A stretch of DNA of 64,000 nucleotides from Vicinamibacterales bacterium (GCA_041659285.1 JBAZYO010000009.1:62001-126000); one strand, 5' to 3'; positions 7,913 through 16,073 are shown, numbered from the stretch's first letter. The notes: generated from the sequence alone by a model not told the origin. Program-made: numbers and translations.

Positions 7913-8546
7913 GATCCAGCACCGCGGACAGCTCCCGCGGGTGGTCCACGACCAACCGCGTCGGCGGCGGCTCGGGCGCAAACTTCGCGGCGCCAAACCC
8001 GTAGCGCGCGAACACGAACGGACACCCGACCGCGCCGGCCGTCTTCGCATCGGCCGGCGAATCCCCAATCATCACCACCGGCTCACCCGGGGCCAGCGCG
8101 CGAAGCGCGAGCAGGCCGGCCGGGTCGGGCTTGCGCCCGTACTCGCCATCGCCGCCGATGATGCGCGTGAAATAGCCGCGCAGGTTGAGCGCCTCGAGGA
8201 TGCCGATCGACGGCCCCAACGGCTTGTTCGTCAGTACCGCCAGGGGTCCGCGCGCCACCGCCCGCGACAGTTCCTCGTGGATGCCTGGGTACGCCACCGT
8301 GTGGTCCATCAGCCGCCGATCGTAAATCTGCAGGAACCGCTCGAGGGCGCCGGGCATGTCGGGATTGAGCCCCGACCGTTCCAGCGCGCGCCGCACGAGG
8401 AGGGGCGCGCCGTCGCCGACCATCGTCACCACCTGCGACACCGAGAGCGGCGGCGCGCCGAAGCCCTGCACCAGTTCGCTGGCGGCCTCCCCCAGGTCGC
8501 GCGCCGAATCGATCAGCGTGCCGTCCAGATCAAAGACTATGATCAC
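7902..8546 (-). CDS. gph: Phosphoglycolate phosphatase-type HAD hydrolase
   Basis: 214 residues, a HAD superfamily phosphatase. Motif I is 'VFDLDGTLIDS' at the N-terminus (nucleophile and acid Asp). Motif II is 'VLTNKPLG' (Thr-Asn-Lys as in Gph proteins). Motif III/IV is 'GRKPDPAGLL' plus 'VVMIGDSPADAKTAGAVGC'. A four-helix cap lies between motifs I and II. It would remove phosphate from 2-phosphoglycolate or a related small phosphoester in the cytosol. It overlaps the MntR-like gene by 11 bp tail to tail. Its start codon is only 19 bp from that of divergent queC, so its promoter must lie within queC. Confidence 0.88.
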   Translation of the reverse strand: MIIVFDLDGTLIDSARDLGEAASELVQGFGAPPLSVSQVVTMVGDGAPLLVRRALERSGLNPDMPGALERFLQIYDRRLMDHTVAYPGIHEELSRAVARGPLAVLTNKPLGPSIGILEALNLRGYFTRIIGGDGEYGRKPDPAGLLALRALAPGEPVVMIGDSPADAKTAGAVGCPFVFARYGFGAAKFAPEPPPTRLVVDHPRELSAVLDLIR

Positions 8547-8565
8547 GAGGCTCGATCATAGCCGC

Positions 8566-9252
8566 ATGAACACGCTGGTCCTACTCTCGGGCGGGCTCGA
8601 CAGCGCGGTCCTGGCCGCGCACGAAGCCCAGGGCGCCGCCGTCCAACCGGTCTACGTGAGCGTGGGGCTCGCGTGGGAGCAGGGCGAGCTCGCCATGATC
8701 GAGCGCCTGCTCACGACGCCGGCCTTCAACGGCAAGGTGCTGCCGCTGTACCGCGTCGAGTTCACGATGCGCGATGTCTACCCGCCCACGCACTGGGCCA
8801 TTCGCGGCGTGCCGCCGGCCTACGACACACCCGACGAAGACGTCTACCTGACCGGACGCAACCTCGTGCTGTTGACGAAAGCGGCCGTGGTCGCGACGCG
8901 GACCGGCGCGCACCGCATCGCCCTGGGGCCGCTGGCCGGCAATCCGTTCCCCGATGCCCGGCCCGCCTTCTTCGCGGCCATGGCCACCGCCCTCTCGCTC
9001 GGCCTGGACCACGCCATCGACGTCGCCGCGCCGTTTCTCGATTGGGAGAAGGCGCAGGTGATCCGGCGAGGCGTCGCGCTCGGCGTGCCGCTGGAGCTGA
9101 CACTGTCGTGCATGAACCCAGCGGCGGGTGCATCGGGTGCACTGCCAATGCACTGCGGACTGTGCAGCAAGTGCCGCGAGCGCCGCGATGCGTTTGCCGC
9201 GGCGGGCGTCGCCGATCCCAGCGTCTACGCGAACCCGTCGCCGCGCGCCTAG
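8566..9252 (+). CDS. queC: 7-cyano-7-deazaguanine synthase (QueC)
   Basis: 228 residues. QueC converts 7-carboxy-7-deazaguanine to preQ0 with ATP and ammonia in queuosine synthesis. Seen here: the PP-loop 'LLSGGLDSAVLAA' at residues 5-17, 'YLTGRNLVLLTKAA', 'HAIDVAAPFLDWEKAQVI', and the C-terminal zinc site 'LSCMNPA...HCGLCSKCRERRDAF' with four Cys. The ATG at 8566 is chosen because QueC starts directly before the PP-loop; the frame is open further upstream but that text is not QueC-like. No other queuosine gene is in the window. The start lies 19 bp from divergent gph with no visible ribosome-binding site. Confidence 0.92.
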   Translation: MNTLVLLSGGLDSAVLAAHEAQGAAVQPVYVSVGLAWEQGELAMIERLLTTPAFNGKVLPLYRVEFTMRDVYPPTHWAIRGVPPAYDTPDEDVYLTGRNLVLLTKAAVVATRTGAHRIALGPLAGNPFPDARPAFFAAMATALSLGLDHAIDVAAPFLDWEKAQVIRRGVALGVPLELTLSCMNPAAGASGALPMHCGLCSKCRERRDAFAAAGVADPSVYANPSPRA

Positions 9253-9391
9253 GCTAGAGCCGGCATCCCGAGTACGCCAATCTTCAGCGCGCCATTGCCG
9301 AAGACCCAATCAAGGCGACCGGATCGACGACGGTGACCGTGACCCTGCGTTGATGCCCGAAGCGCCCGCGTGATGGCCGAGGGCGCCGGCG

Positions 9392-10159
9392 TTACGGCTT
9401 CACGATCGGCCCCAGCGTGTCGTGGTGCGTCGAGATAAGACTGCGCATGTAGACGCCCACCGCATCGGCGTTGGCGAAGCCCGCCTTCTTCGCGGCCGCG
9501 TCCGACACGTCCGCCGAGATCATCTGCAACTCGCCGTACTGCCGCCAGTCCCGCCACGCGTCCAGCGTGATGACGTCCCACGCCGCGCCCTGCTCGTGTG
9601 TGAAGATCAACGTGGCCGGACGGCCGCGCAGCGTGTTGAAGGTGTTCTCCATCTCGCGTTCCTTGACGAGCTCGTCGCGCTTGCCCGCGAGCGCCTGCAG
9701 CATCTCGAGGTGCGCGAGGCTCATGTCCTTGAGGTAGGCGCGCAGCTCGGCGATCGGCGGTCCCTGCACGAAGACGTCCTCGTGCCACGCGATGAGGTCG
9801 TACATCTGCTTCAGGTAAGCCGCGCCGTCGAGGCCGGAGTCCTTCGCCGCAGTCTCGCGGCGGGCGACCCGCTCACGGCTGTAGTAATCGGTGAAGCTGC
9901 CGCTCGGGAAGATCACCAGCAGATCCCATCGGTCGCCCTGCGAGTGGCGGATCAGGATCGGCGCCTCGTCGCCGCCGGCCGTCACCACCGGGATGCGCTG
10001 CCGGTACATCGCGAGGAGATCGGGCAGCTTGCCTGGTGCCGCCTGGATCATCACGAAGCGATAAAGCTCGGTCCTGGGCGCGGCAGGTGCCTGGGCATGC
10101 ACCTGGGCCGCAACGCCCAACAGGAGGACAGCGATCAGCGCTCTCGACAACGTGGCCAT
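9392..10159 (-). CDS. Secreted protein of unknown function
   Basis: 255 residues when started at the ATG at 10159, which gives a clean signal peptide (basic start, 'ALIAVLLLGVAAQVHAQA', cleavage after A-Q-A or similar). The frame is open further upstream, but that part is unrelated low-complexity text overlapping the tRNA. The mature part has 'TELYRFVMIQAAPGKLPDLLAMY', 'DRWDLLVIFPSGSFTDYYSRE' and later 'GRPATLIFTHEQGAAWDVITLDAWRDW'. These look like two ferredoxin-like alpha/beta units of the dimeric-barrel kind, but I cannot name a family. It converges on queC, with 139 bp between. Confidence 0.68.
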   Translation of the reverse strand: MATLSRALIAVLLLGVAAQVHAQAPAAPRTELYRFVMIQAAPGKLPDLLAMYRQRIPVVTAGGDEAPILIRHSQGDRWDLLVIFPSGSFTDYYSRERVARRETAAKDSGLDGAAYLKQMYDLIAWHEDVFVQGPPIAELRAYLKDMSLAHLEMLQALAGKRDELVKEREMENTFNTLRGRPATLIFTHEQGAAWDVITLDAWRDWRQYGELQMISADVSDAAAKKAGFANADAVGVYMRSLISTHHDTLGPIVKP

Positions 10160-10603
10160 AGACACCTCGGCCCTGAGGATACAGCGACTAGCGATCCGGA
10201 TGTGTCGCCAGCGCCTCGATGAACGGGCAGTGGCGCACGAAGCCGAGGGACTCGTAGACGCGGATGGCCGCGGGGTTGTCGGCGCGGACGTTGAGGCCGA
10301 TCGCGCCGATCCCTTCCAGCGCGTGGCGCCTTCCACCAAGCCTGAAGGCACGGCCACGGCGGCTGGCTTGTCGGCGCACCGCTGCTCGCGCTCGAGCCAG
10401 TCGGCTAACTTGGCGAACGGGTCGAAACCCAGCACGCGCGGGGCGTCGGCCACGAAGTTCGACAGCACGTTGAGGTCGTCGGCGCATCGACCGGGCACGC
10501 GCCCCGTGTCAACTCGACGCCGTCGTTGGTCTGGCAGATGTCGGCGGGGTCGCGACCTTGCCGCTATGGTGGGCAGCCTTCGCCCTGACATCTGAGCGAA
10601 GGC
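10160..10603. other. Gene-poor decayed stretch beside tRNA-Cys
   Basis: About 440 bp without an intact gene. On the minus strand, protein-like text is scattered over different frames; the only recognisable piece is the tail of an acetyltransferase, annotated separately. A hairpin at 10575-10604 abuts the tRNA. I see no integrase or insertion-sequence remnant. Confidence 0.6.
10188..10330 (-). pseudogene. C-terminal remnant of a GNAT acetyltransferase
   Basis: In one minus-strand frame the text 'IGLNVRADNPAAIRVYESLGF' followed by 'VRHCPFIEALATHPDR' and a stop is a typical GNAT motif-B ending. Upstream in that frame the translation becomes Arg-rich nonsense, and no acetyl-CoA-binding motif A (R/Q-x-x-G-x-G/A) is present. 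So only the last 40 to 50 codons survive. A second frame holds 'DLNVLSNFVADAPRVLGFD', which may be an unrelated fragment. The 5' limit given is approximate. Confidence 0.5.
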
Positions 10604-10604
10604 T
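10575..10604 (-). terminator. Hairpin immediately after tRNA-Cys
   Basis: A 9-bp perfect stem (AGCCTTCGC / GCGAAGGCT) with a 12-nt loop begins at the last base of the tRNA CCA end. There is no U-tract after it on the minus strand, so it may be a processing signal or a weak terminator. Confidence 0.4.
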
Positions 10605-10679
10605 GGAGGTGCGGGAGGGAATCGAACCCTCGAATAACGGCTTTGCAGGCCGCCGCGTTTGCCACTTCGCCACCGCACC
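10604..10679 (-). tRNA. tRNA-Cys (anticodon GCA)
   Basis: Read on the minus strand the acceptor arms are GGTGCGG and CCGCACC, followed by discriminator U and an encoded CCA. U73 is an identity element of tRNA-Cys. The anticodon loop is CTGCAAA around GCA, and the T-loop reads GGTTCGATTCC. 76 nt with CCA, and all four arms can be drawn. It stands alone. Confidence 0.96.
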
Positions 10680-10720
10680 GTGAAAAACCGGAAGCGCCGG
10701 CCGGGCCGCCTGCAAAAGCA

Positions 10721-10754
10721 AACGGCCCGGAAGGCACTGGGCTTCCGGGCCGTT
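10721..10754 (-). terminator. Strong 13-bp hairpin, probable intrinsic terminator
   Basis: AACGGCCCGGAAG and CTTCCGGGCCGTT pair perfectly over 13 bp around an 8-nt loop. On the minus strand it is followed by TGCTTTTGC, a short T-rich stretch. It lies 160 bp after the stop of the DUF4097 gene and before tRNA-Cys, so it likely ends that transcript and insulates the tRNA. Nothing else is visible in 10755-10915. Confidence 0.55.
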
Positions 10755-10915
10755 CTGAACTCGAGTTCGTGGACGTGAAAACTAGGAGATCACGTTCATG
10801 TGTACAGACCGCGGCGCGGAAGCCAGAGCTTCACGACAACAACAACACGCGCGGGTGGACATGACGATCACGATGTGCTGATGCTCACACGGCGCTCGAC
10901 CTGCTGTCAAGCGCC

Positions 10916-11863
10916 TCAGCGCTCGATGCGGATGATGCCGTCGCCGGTCCGCACGCGGAGCGTCTTACCGCCGTCGCCCATGCGGGTGCGCAGCGTGCGG
11001 CGGCGCTCGCGGCGGTCGTCGCCGTCTTCACCGCTCCGCCGCTGATCGCGTTCATCGTCGAGCATCGGGTGCGACGTCCGCACCGAGCCGTCGCTGGTTT
11101 CGGCGTCCAGCTCCGCATTGAAGCTCGACGGCAGGGTGAGCGTCACGCTGCCATCACCGGTGGTGAGGTCCCAGTTGTCGGCCATCACGGTGTCAACGTC
11201 GATCTGGGCGCGGATCGAGCCGTCGCCGGTCTTGACGTGCAGGACGGTGGGCTTGGCCTCCAGCCCGATGCTGCCGTCGTCGGTTTCCAGGTCGAGCTTG
11301 CCGCTCACCTTGTCGAGGCGAATCGAGCCGTCTCCCGACCGGACCTGGATGTCGCCGGACAACCGGGTCGCCGTCACGCTGCCGTCCGCGGTATTGAGCA
11401 CGATCTTGCCGTCGATGGCTTCCGCGCGAATCGAACCGTCGCCGCTGCGGGCGACGAGATTGCTCGAGCGCGGCAGCACGACGCGCAGGCGCGCGGTGGG
11501 CGAGATGTGCACGCCGATGGTGACGCCGCCGAACTCGGTGCGCGACGGCCCGGTGACCTTGAGCACGATCTTGTCGCCCTGCTGGGTGGCCTCGACCTTG
11601 ATCTGGTCGATCAGCGACTGCTCCATCGCGCGCTTTTCGATCTCCACTTCGACCTCGGGGCGATCCCACGAGTGGATCTCGATGGCGCCGTCAAAGGTGT
11701 CGAGCTCAACCTGCGGCTGGCCCGTGACCTTGAAATTCTTGGTCTCCCGCGCCGACAGGCCCTCGGTATTGAGGTTGACCTCGCAGCCCGCCAGGACCGT
11801 GGACGCGAGCAGCAACACGCCTGCAACGGGCAGTGGGCGATGGATCGTGGACCTCATGAGCAC
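10916..11863 (-). CDS. DUF4097-type beta-repeat lipoprotein
   Basis: 315 residues. A signal peptide ends in the lipobox L-A-G-C near residue 26, so this is a lipoprotein. The mature part is an adhesin-like right-handed beta fold built from eight repeats of about 20 residues with the core (S/T)-x-D-G-S-(I/V), for example 'SGDGSIRAEA', 'TADGSVTATR' and 'TGDGSIRAQI'. This is the hallmark of the DUF4097/DUF2807 group. One Arg/Asp-rich insertion ('DDERDQRRSGEDGDDRRERRR') interrupts the last two repeats. Such proteins are often found beside cell-envelope stress regulators, but none is adjacent here; nagA lies 28 bp upstream on the same strand. The molecular role is unknown. Confidence 0.85.
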   Translation of the reverse strand: MLMRSTIHRPLPVAGVLLLASTVLAGCEVNLNTEGLSARETKNFKVTGQPQVELDTFDGAIEIHSWDRPEVEVEIEKRAMEQSLIDQIKVEATQQGDKIVLKVTGPSRTEFGGVTIGVHISPTARLRVVLPRSSNLVARSGDGSIRAEAIDGKIVLNTADGSVTATRLSGDIQVRSGDGSIRLDKVSGKLDLETDDGSIGLEAKPTVLHVKTGDGSIRAQIDVDTVMADNWDLTTGDGSVTLTLPSSFNAELDAETSDGSVRTSHPMLDDERDQRRSGEDGDDRRERRRTLRTRMGDGGKTLRVRTGDGIIRIER

Positions 11864-11891
11864 CTCAGGCAGATAGACGGACAGGTTGCGA

Positions 11892-13094
11892 TCAGTGTTC
11901 CAAGGCGGGCACGCCCGAGAGGTAGGTCTGTCGCACCGTCAGGTCCGGGCCAAACACGACCAGGTCCGCCGTCATTCCGGCGGCAATCGACCCCACCTCA
12001 ACCAGCCCCAGCTCCGACGCCGGCGTGGTGGCGCACATCCGGACCGCGTCAGGCAGGGACACCCGCACGCGATTGACCAGCGTCCTGAACGCCGCATCCA
12101 TCGTCAGGATGCTGCCGGCGAGCGTGCCGTCTTCGAGCTCGGCGGTGCGCTCGGTGACGATGATTGTCTGCTCGCCCAGCCGTGAGCGCGAGCCGACTGG
12201 CAGGCCCGACCCGGACGTGCCGTCGGTGATGGCCATCATGCGGCGGGCTGACTTCATGCGGACGGCGAGGGCGACGAGCGCCGGGTGCACGTGGAAGCCG
12301 TCGCAGATGATCTCCGCGGCGACCGCGTCGGACTCGAGCACGGCCCCCACCACACCCGGGCCGCGGGAGGTCATCGACGACATGCGATTGAACAGGTGCG
12401 TGGCGTGGCGCGCCCCCGCCTCGATCGCCGCGCGCGCCTCGTCGTAGGTGGCCCCGGTGTGGCCGATCGACACGCGATGCCCGGCGGCGACCAGGGCCCG
12501 GACCAGATCCAATCCGCCTGGCAGTTCCGGCGCGAGCGTAATGATGCCGGCCGCCGATCGATGGGCCGCAATCACGTCCAGGATGGCGGCGGCGCTGAAC
12601 TCCCGTGCTGACTGCCCACTACTCAGTTCCACCGTCGGCGCCGGCGGAAGCCGCAGGCAGCGCCGTGGCTGCGCGCCGTTCCAGTCGGGGTTGATGAAGT
12701 TGCTTTCCAGGTGGGCGGGCAGCACGCGGGCCGAGCGCGGCGCGCGAGACGCCCGGGCGGCCTGCACCGCGGCGAGCAGTGCAGCCAGCGTGGAGGGAGT
12801 GCAGGCCACTGACGTCGGACAAAACGCCGTGACGCCGAACTTCGGCAGGCGTCCGGCCACCTCGGCCACGGCGCTGCCGCCGTCGAGCACGTCGATGCCT
12901 TCGACGCCGTGGACGTGCACGTCAATGAAACCAGGGGCGATCAGGTACCCGGAGCAATCGACCCGCGTGCTTCCCGCCGGTCCGTCGATCACGCGCGCCT
13001 CAACGGCCTCGATGCGACCGTCGTGAATGACGAGGGAGCCTCGCTCGACCACGCGATCCGGCAGGACCAGGTCCGCGCCGGCGAGCACCATCAT
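11892..13094 (-). CDS. nagA: N-acetylglucosamine-6-phosphate deacetylase
   Basis: 400 residues, an amidohydrolase that converts GlcNAc-6-P to glucosamine-6-P plus acetate. Motifs in order: 'PGFIDVHVHG' (metal His pair), 'HLESNFIN' in place of the usual H-L-E-G-P-F (the metal Glu is kept), 'IGHTGATYDEA', 'HLFNRMS', 'CDGFHVHP', and 'AITDGT' with the catalytic Asp. The N-terminal small beta domain and the C-terminal 'GSIAAGMTADLVVF' are as expected. The first codon overlaps the ROK gene stop by 4 bp, so the two are coupled. It points to recycling of cell-wall or chitin amino sugar; no glucosamine-6-P deaminase is seen nearby. Confidence 0.92.
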   Translation of the reverse strand: MMVLAGADLVLPDRVVERGSLVIHDGRIEAVEARVIDGPAGSTRVDCSGYLIAPGFIDVHVHGVEGIDVLDGGSAVAEVAGRLPKFGVTAFCPTSVACTPSTLAALLAAVQAARASRAPRSARVLPAHLESNFINPDWNGAQPRRCLRLPPAPTVELSSGQSAREFSAAAILDVIAAHRSAAGIITLAPELPGGLDLVRALVAAGHRVSIGHTGATYDEARAAIEAGARHATHLFNRMSSMTSRGPGVVGAVLESDAVAAEIICDGFHVHPALVALAVRMKSARRMMAITDGTSGSGLPVGSRSRLGEQTIIVTERTAELEDGTLAGSILTMDAAFRTLVNRVRVSLPDAVRMCATTPASELGLVEVGSIAAGMTADLVVFGPDLTVRQTYLSGVPALEH

Positions 13095-14005
13095 GCGGGA
13101 GGGTGCGCGGCGGCGCGCGCAGCGCCGATGGCCACCGCGTCGGCGCCAAGAGTGGACAGCACGATCTTCAGGCGCTCAGCCTGCGCCGGCCGGAGGCGGC
13201 GAGTGCACTCGAGGCGGATCGGTTCGAGCATCAGGTCGCCCGACACGGCGATGGTGCCGCCGAGCACGACCACCTCCGGGTCCAGCATGGTCGCCAGGTT
13301 CGCCACCGCCATGCCGATGTATTTCGCGGTGTCGCGGACGACCGAGATGCTCACGCCATCACCCGCGCGCGCGCCCTGGAACACGTCGTCCGCGGTGATG
13401 CGCGTGAGATCCCCGCCGACGTTGTCGGTGACCGCGGAGCGGTCGCCGGACTTAATGCGCCAGACGAGCCGCCGGACGATGCCCGCGGCCCCGACCTCGG
13501 CCTCGAGCCCGCCCCAGCGCCGGTAGTCTTCGCGCTCAACCGGGTTCAGCGCCAGCCAGCCGACCGAGCCGGCCAGGCCGTGCGCGCCGAGCCATGGCTC
13601 GCCGTTGACCAGCAGGCCAGCGGTCACGTGCTCGCCAATGGAGCAGGTGATCACCTGCTTGAGCCCGCGCGCGGCGCCGCACCACTGCTCGGCGATCGCC
13701 GCCGCAGTGCCGGCGGCAACGGGAATGACCGCCCGCGCGCCGGGCGCCGCCTCAGCCAGGGCGGTGGCAATGTCGGCCGGCACCGGATCGCCGGCCTGCG
13801 GCAGCGCCACGGCCAGCGCCGCGACCTTGGCGCCGGCGCCGGCAATGGCGCGGAGAGCGGCATCGCGGACGCCGTGGGCGAGGTGGGCGAGGTGGCTGAC
13901 CGACGGCGGCAGCTCACCGCGCGCGAGGACGCGCCCGCCGTCGTTGACCACGACGACGCGCGCCACGAGATCCGAGAGATCGACGCCGAGCGTCAGTTCA
14001 CGCAT
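13091..14005 (-). CDS. ROK-family sugar-kinase homologue lacking catalytic motifs
   Basis: 304 residues with the overall ROK fold: 'LTLGVDLSDLVARVVVVNDGG' at the start, 'AAIAEQWCGAARGLKQVI' mid-protein, and 'MLDPEVVVLGGTI' and 'LGADAVAIGAARAA' at the end. Every functional motif is changed. D-x-G-G-T is D-L-S-D. The catalytic N-D-A-N is replaced by A-A-G-T. G-T-G-I-G-G-G becomes G-E-H-V-T-A-G. E-x-G-H is S-V-G-W, and the Cys zinc motif is absent. So phosphorylation is doubtful; a sugar-sensing or scaffold role for NagA is possible. The ATG at 14005 places the first strand correctly; an ATG at 14032 would overlap the PIN-like gene more. Confidence 0.8.
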   Translation of the reverse strand: MRELTLGVDLSDLVARVVVVNDGGRVLARGELPPSVSHLAHLAHGVRDAALRAIAGAGAKVAALAVALPQAGDPVPADIATALAEAAPGARAVIPVAAGTAAAIAEQWCGAARGLKQVITCSIGEHVTAGLLVNGEPWLGAHGLAGSVGWLALNPVEREDYRRWGGLEAEVGAAGIVRRLVWRIKSGDRSAVTDNVGGDLTRITADDVFQGARAGDGVSISVVRDTAKYIGMAVANLATMLDPEVVVLGGTIAVSGDLMLEPIRLECTRRLRPAQAERLKIVLSTLGADAVAIGAARAAAHPPA

Positions 14006-14414
14006 GTTCGGGCCGCCAGTCAATGTGGGCATGCAGTTTGCGCCCGTCGAGGGGCAACGGCGCCGCGGCGAACAACTGCCGATCGACGCGCTCGAGCAGC
14101 CGCGTCAGTCCGCGTTCGTCGGCGGCGGCAATCACCAGCACGCCGGAGCCGTGCTGCGGCGGAAACTGCCGGTCGTCAAGGTAATCGCGGTCGAGCGTCA
14201 CCAGCGTCCGGCGAAGCTGGCGGGCCAGCCGGTAGTGCTCGGTGTCGCGCGCCCGCCGAAGGTCTGGATGTTCCATCACAAAAAGGACGTCCCACTGCAA
14301 GTGCTCGCGCATGAATCGGACGACGCCGGACGGCACGTTGGCGTCGGCGTAGACTCGCGGGCGGTCCGCCGCAGACTCGGCGACCGGGCCCAGCTCCGAC
14401 CACAGGGTTCCCAT
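13998..14414 (-). CDS. DUF5615-type PIN-like protein
   Basis: 138 residues. The core 'RVYADANVPSGVVRFMREHLQWDVLFVMEHP' and 'LARQLRRTLVTLDRDYLDDRQFP', followed by 'GVLVI', match the Mut7-C/DUF5615 PIN-like group, with acidic residues at the predicted nuclease positions (the D of 'ADAN' and both D of 'LDRDYLDD'). Such proteins often serve as toxins in toxin-antitoxin pairs, but no small antitoxin-like gene precedes it: upstream is the DHS-like gene, 10 bp away. The residues after about 120 are not typical. It overlaps the ROK gene by 8 bp. Nuclease activity is an inference from family. Confidence 0.75.
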   Translation of the reverse strand: MGTLWSELGPVAESAADRPRVYADANVPSGVVRFMREHLQWDVLFVMEHPDLRRARDTEHYRLARQLRRTLVTLDRDYLDDRQFPPQHGSGVLVIAAADERGLTRLLERVDRQLFAAAPLPLDGRKLHAHIDWRPEHA

Positions 14415-14424
14415 ACCTCAGGCG

Positions 14425-15558
14425 TCAGGCCTTGGCCTTCTTCTCGCGTTTCTTGATCTGCTTGCGCGCCTCGCGCTCGAGGTCGGCGAGCATGGCCGTT
14501 CGCTGCCGCAGCAACGCCTTCCGCTTGCGGCGGCCGTTCTGGTGGCCGACGACGTACTCGCAGAACAACGGGAAGGCGATCGTCGAATCGGCGTAGACCA
14601 CCGCGGTATCGGGCAGCACGCTCGGATTCACCTTGCCCCAGCTCACCGCTTCGGCGGGCGTCGCCCCCGACAGGCCGCCCCACACCACCGAGTCGGTGGT
14701 GATCTGAATGAAGTAGTCGTTGCCGCCCTTGGGAATGCCGTACACCTCCCACAGCGTGGGCTGGCCCTGCAGGTAGAAATTCTTCGGCGACCCGCCGCCG
14801 AGGATCAAGCAGCCGTTCTTCTCCGCAGCCTGGATGATCGCGCAGACTTCGTTGACGTCCTTGTTGGGATCCACCTGCAGCGTGCTGTGATTGATCATCG
14901 CGTGGTAGGCGACGTTCATGCCGATGGAGCTGTCGCCCGGCGACGAGGTGTAGACCGGCACGCCGTACTTGGCGGCCGAGGCCACCACCGAGTACTTCGC
15001 GCAGCCGGGCCGCACCTTCAACAGGTGCTTGCCCAGCGCTTCGTGCATTTCCGCCGACGACATCGGGCCTTCGAGGCCGCTCGCGACCAGGAAGTCGCGG
15101 ATGAAGGTGTCGGTGTCGAGCAGCACCTGTGCCGGGAACAGCACGTCGTAGATGCGGATCACGCCTTCGTGGTAGAGCACGCGGTCGTCCACGAACGGCG
15201 AGCCGCGGCGCAGGGTGAAATTCAGGGCGTAGTGCAGGTCGTGGTAGAGGTTCGCGCCCGTGCTGATGATGAAGTCGATCAGCCCGCGCTCCATCAGCTC
15301 GATCACGCACCCGCCAAGGCCCGCGGGCGTCATCGCGCCGGCAATGGTCAGGGCGATCGTCGTGTCGTGCTGCTTGCCCAGCATCTTGTCGCCGAAGATC
15401 CGGCACGCTTCCCCGAGCCGCGCCGCGTTGAAGGCCTGGAAGCCCTCGTCGATGAGGGTGCGGATCGCCGCGCTCCCCTTGGGACGGTAGTAGCGAATCG
15501 GCTTGCCTTTGAGAAACGACTTGGGACCTTTGGGCGCGCCCGGGGACCGGTATGGCAT
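14425..15558 (-). CDS. Deoxyhypusine synthase-family protein
   Basis: 377 residues. Family blocks seen: 'LTIAGAMTPAGLGGCVIELMERGLIDFIISTGANLYHD', 'SSPGDSSIGMNVA' and 'CLILGGGSPKNFYLQGQPTLWE'. Lys259, in the G-G-G-S-P-K segment, matches the lysine that carries the aminobutyl group in eukaryotic DHS. Bacteria generally lack eIF5A, so the substrate is unlikely to be a hypusine precursor. Bacterial relatives have been linked to homospermidine or other polyamine chemistry; which applies here cannot be told. The C-terminal 25 residues are Lys/Arg-rich. It starts the minus-strand group DHS-like, PIN-like, ROK, NagA, but no metabolic link between these is obvious. Confidence 0.87.
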   Translation of the reverse strand: MPYRSPGAPKGPKSFLKGKPIRYYRPKGSAAIRTLIDEGFQAFNAARLGEACRIFGDKMLGKQHDTTIALTIAGAMTPAGLGGCVIELMERGLIDFIISTGANLYHDLHYALNFTLRRGSPFVDDRVLYHEGVIRIYDVLFPAQVLLDTDTFIRDFLVASGLEGPMSSAEMHEALGKHLLKVRPGCAKYSVVASAAKYGVPVYTSSPGDSSIGMNVAYHAMINHSTLQVDPNKDVNEVCAIIQAAEKNGCLILGGGSPKNFYLQGQPTLWEVYGIPKGGNDYFIQITTDSVVWGGLSGATPAEAVSWGKVNPSVLPDTAVVYADSTIAFPLFCEYVVGHQNGRRKRKALLRQRTAMLADLEREARKQIKKREKKAKA

Positions 15559-15638
15559 TGCTTCTAGGGTATTCCAAAACCCGGGGCGGGAGCGGGCGGA
15601 TCGCCCATCGATTCGGCCTTTGGAGTAGCATCTGAGCT

Positions 15639-16065
15639 GTGGAGAACGGCGTCTGGATCCCGCTGGCCGGTGTGCCGGCCGCCGTGGCCTTGGCTTTTGT
15701 CTTGTTCTTCTGGTGGAAGGGCCAGCCGTTCGCGGACGGCGACGTGTTCCGCGCCAGCCGCCTGTCTCGCGGCAACCGGCTGTTCCCGACGCAGGTTTTG
15801 ATCACCCCAACGGCGGTCGTGCACTACACGCCGGAGCTGGTCGGCCGAAAAGAACATTCGATCCATGTGGCCCACGTGGCGTCGGTCAGCATCGACACCA
15901 ACCTGTTCTTCTCGAACGTGCTGATCGAGACCACCGGCGGGACCACGCCGGTGTCGTGTCATGGGCACCGGAAGGCCGATGCGATTCGAATGAAGCAGCT
16001 CGTCGAGCAATACCAGAGCCAGTACTACCGGTCCGCCGCGGCGCCGCCCGCCGCCGAGGTCTCCC

Positions 16066-16073
<8 letters not shown>
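15639..16073 (+). CDS. Membrane-anchored PH-like protein
   Basis: 144 residues from a GTG start. Residues 6-26 form one membrane segment ('IPLAGVPAAVALAFVLFFWW'). The rest is a small beta-rich domain with 'QVLITPTAVVHYTPELVGRKEHSIHVAHVASVSIDTNLFFSNVLIETTGG', the pattern of bacterial PH-like (bPH2/YdbS-type) domains. The tail is Ala/Pro-rich. Its 3' end overlaps the sigma-54 activator gene by 8 bp, so the two are an operon. Function unknown. ATG is not available at this position; GTG is the first start after the upstream stop. Confidence 0.65.

Noticed and set aside
9262..9353. A short plus-strand frame after queC reading 'HPEYANLQRAIAEDPIKATG' before a stop
   Set aside because: It resembles a protein tail but is closed by a TAG about 30 codons upstream, has no start codon and no family match, so it is not annotated as a gene.
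10509..10721. Small open frames across tRNA-Cys
   Set aside because: They are translations of the tRNA sequence itself.
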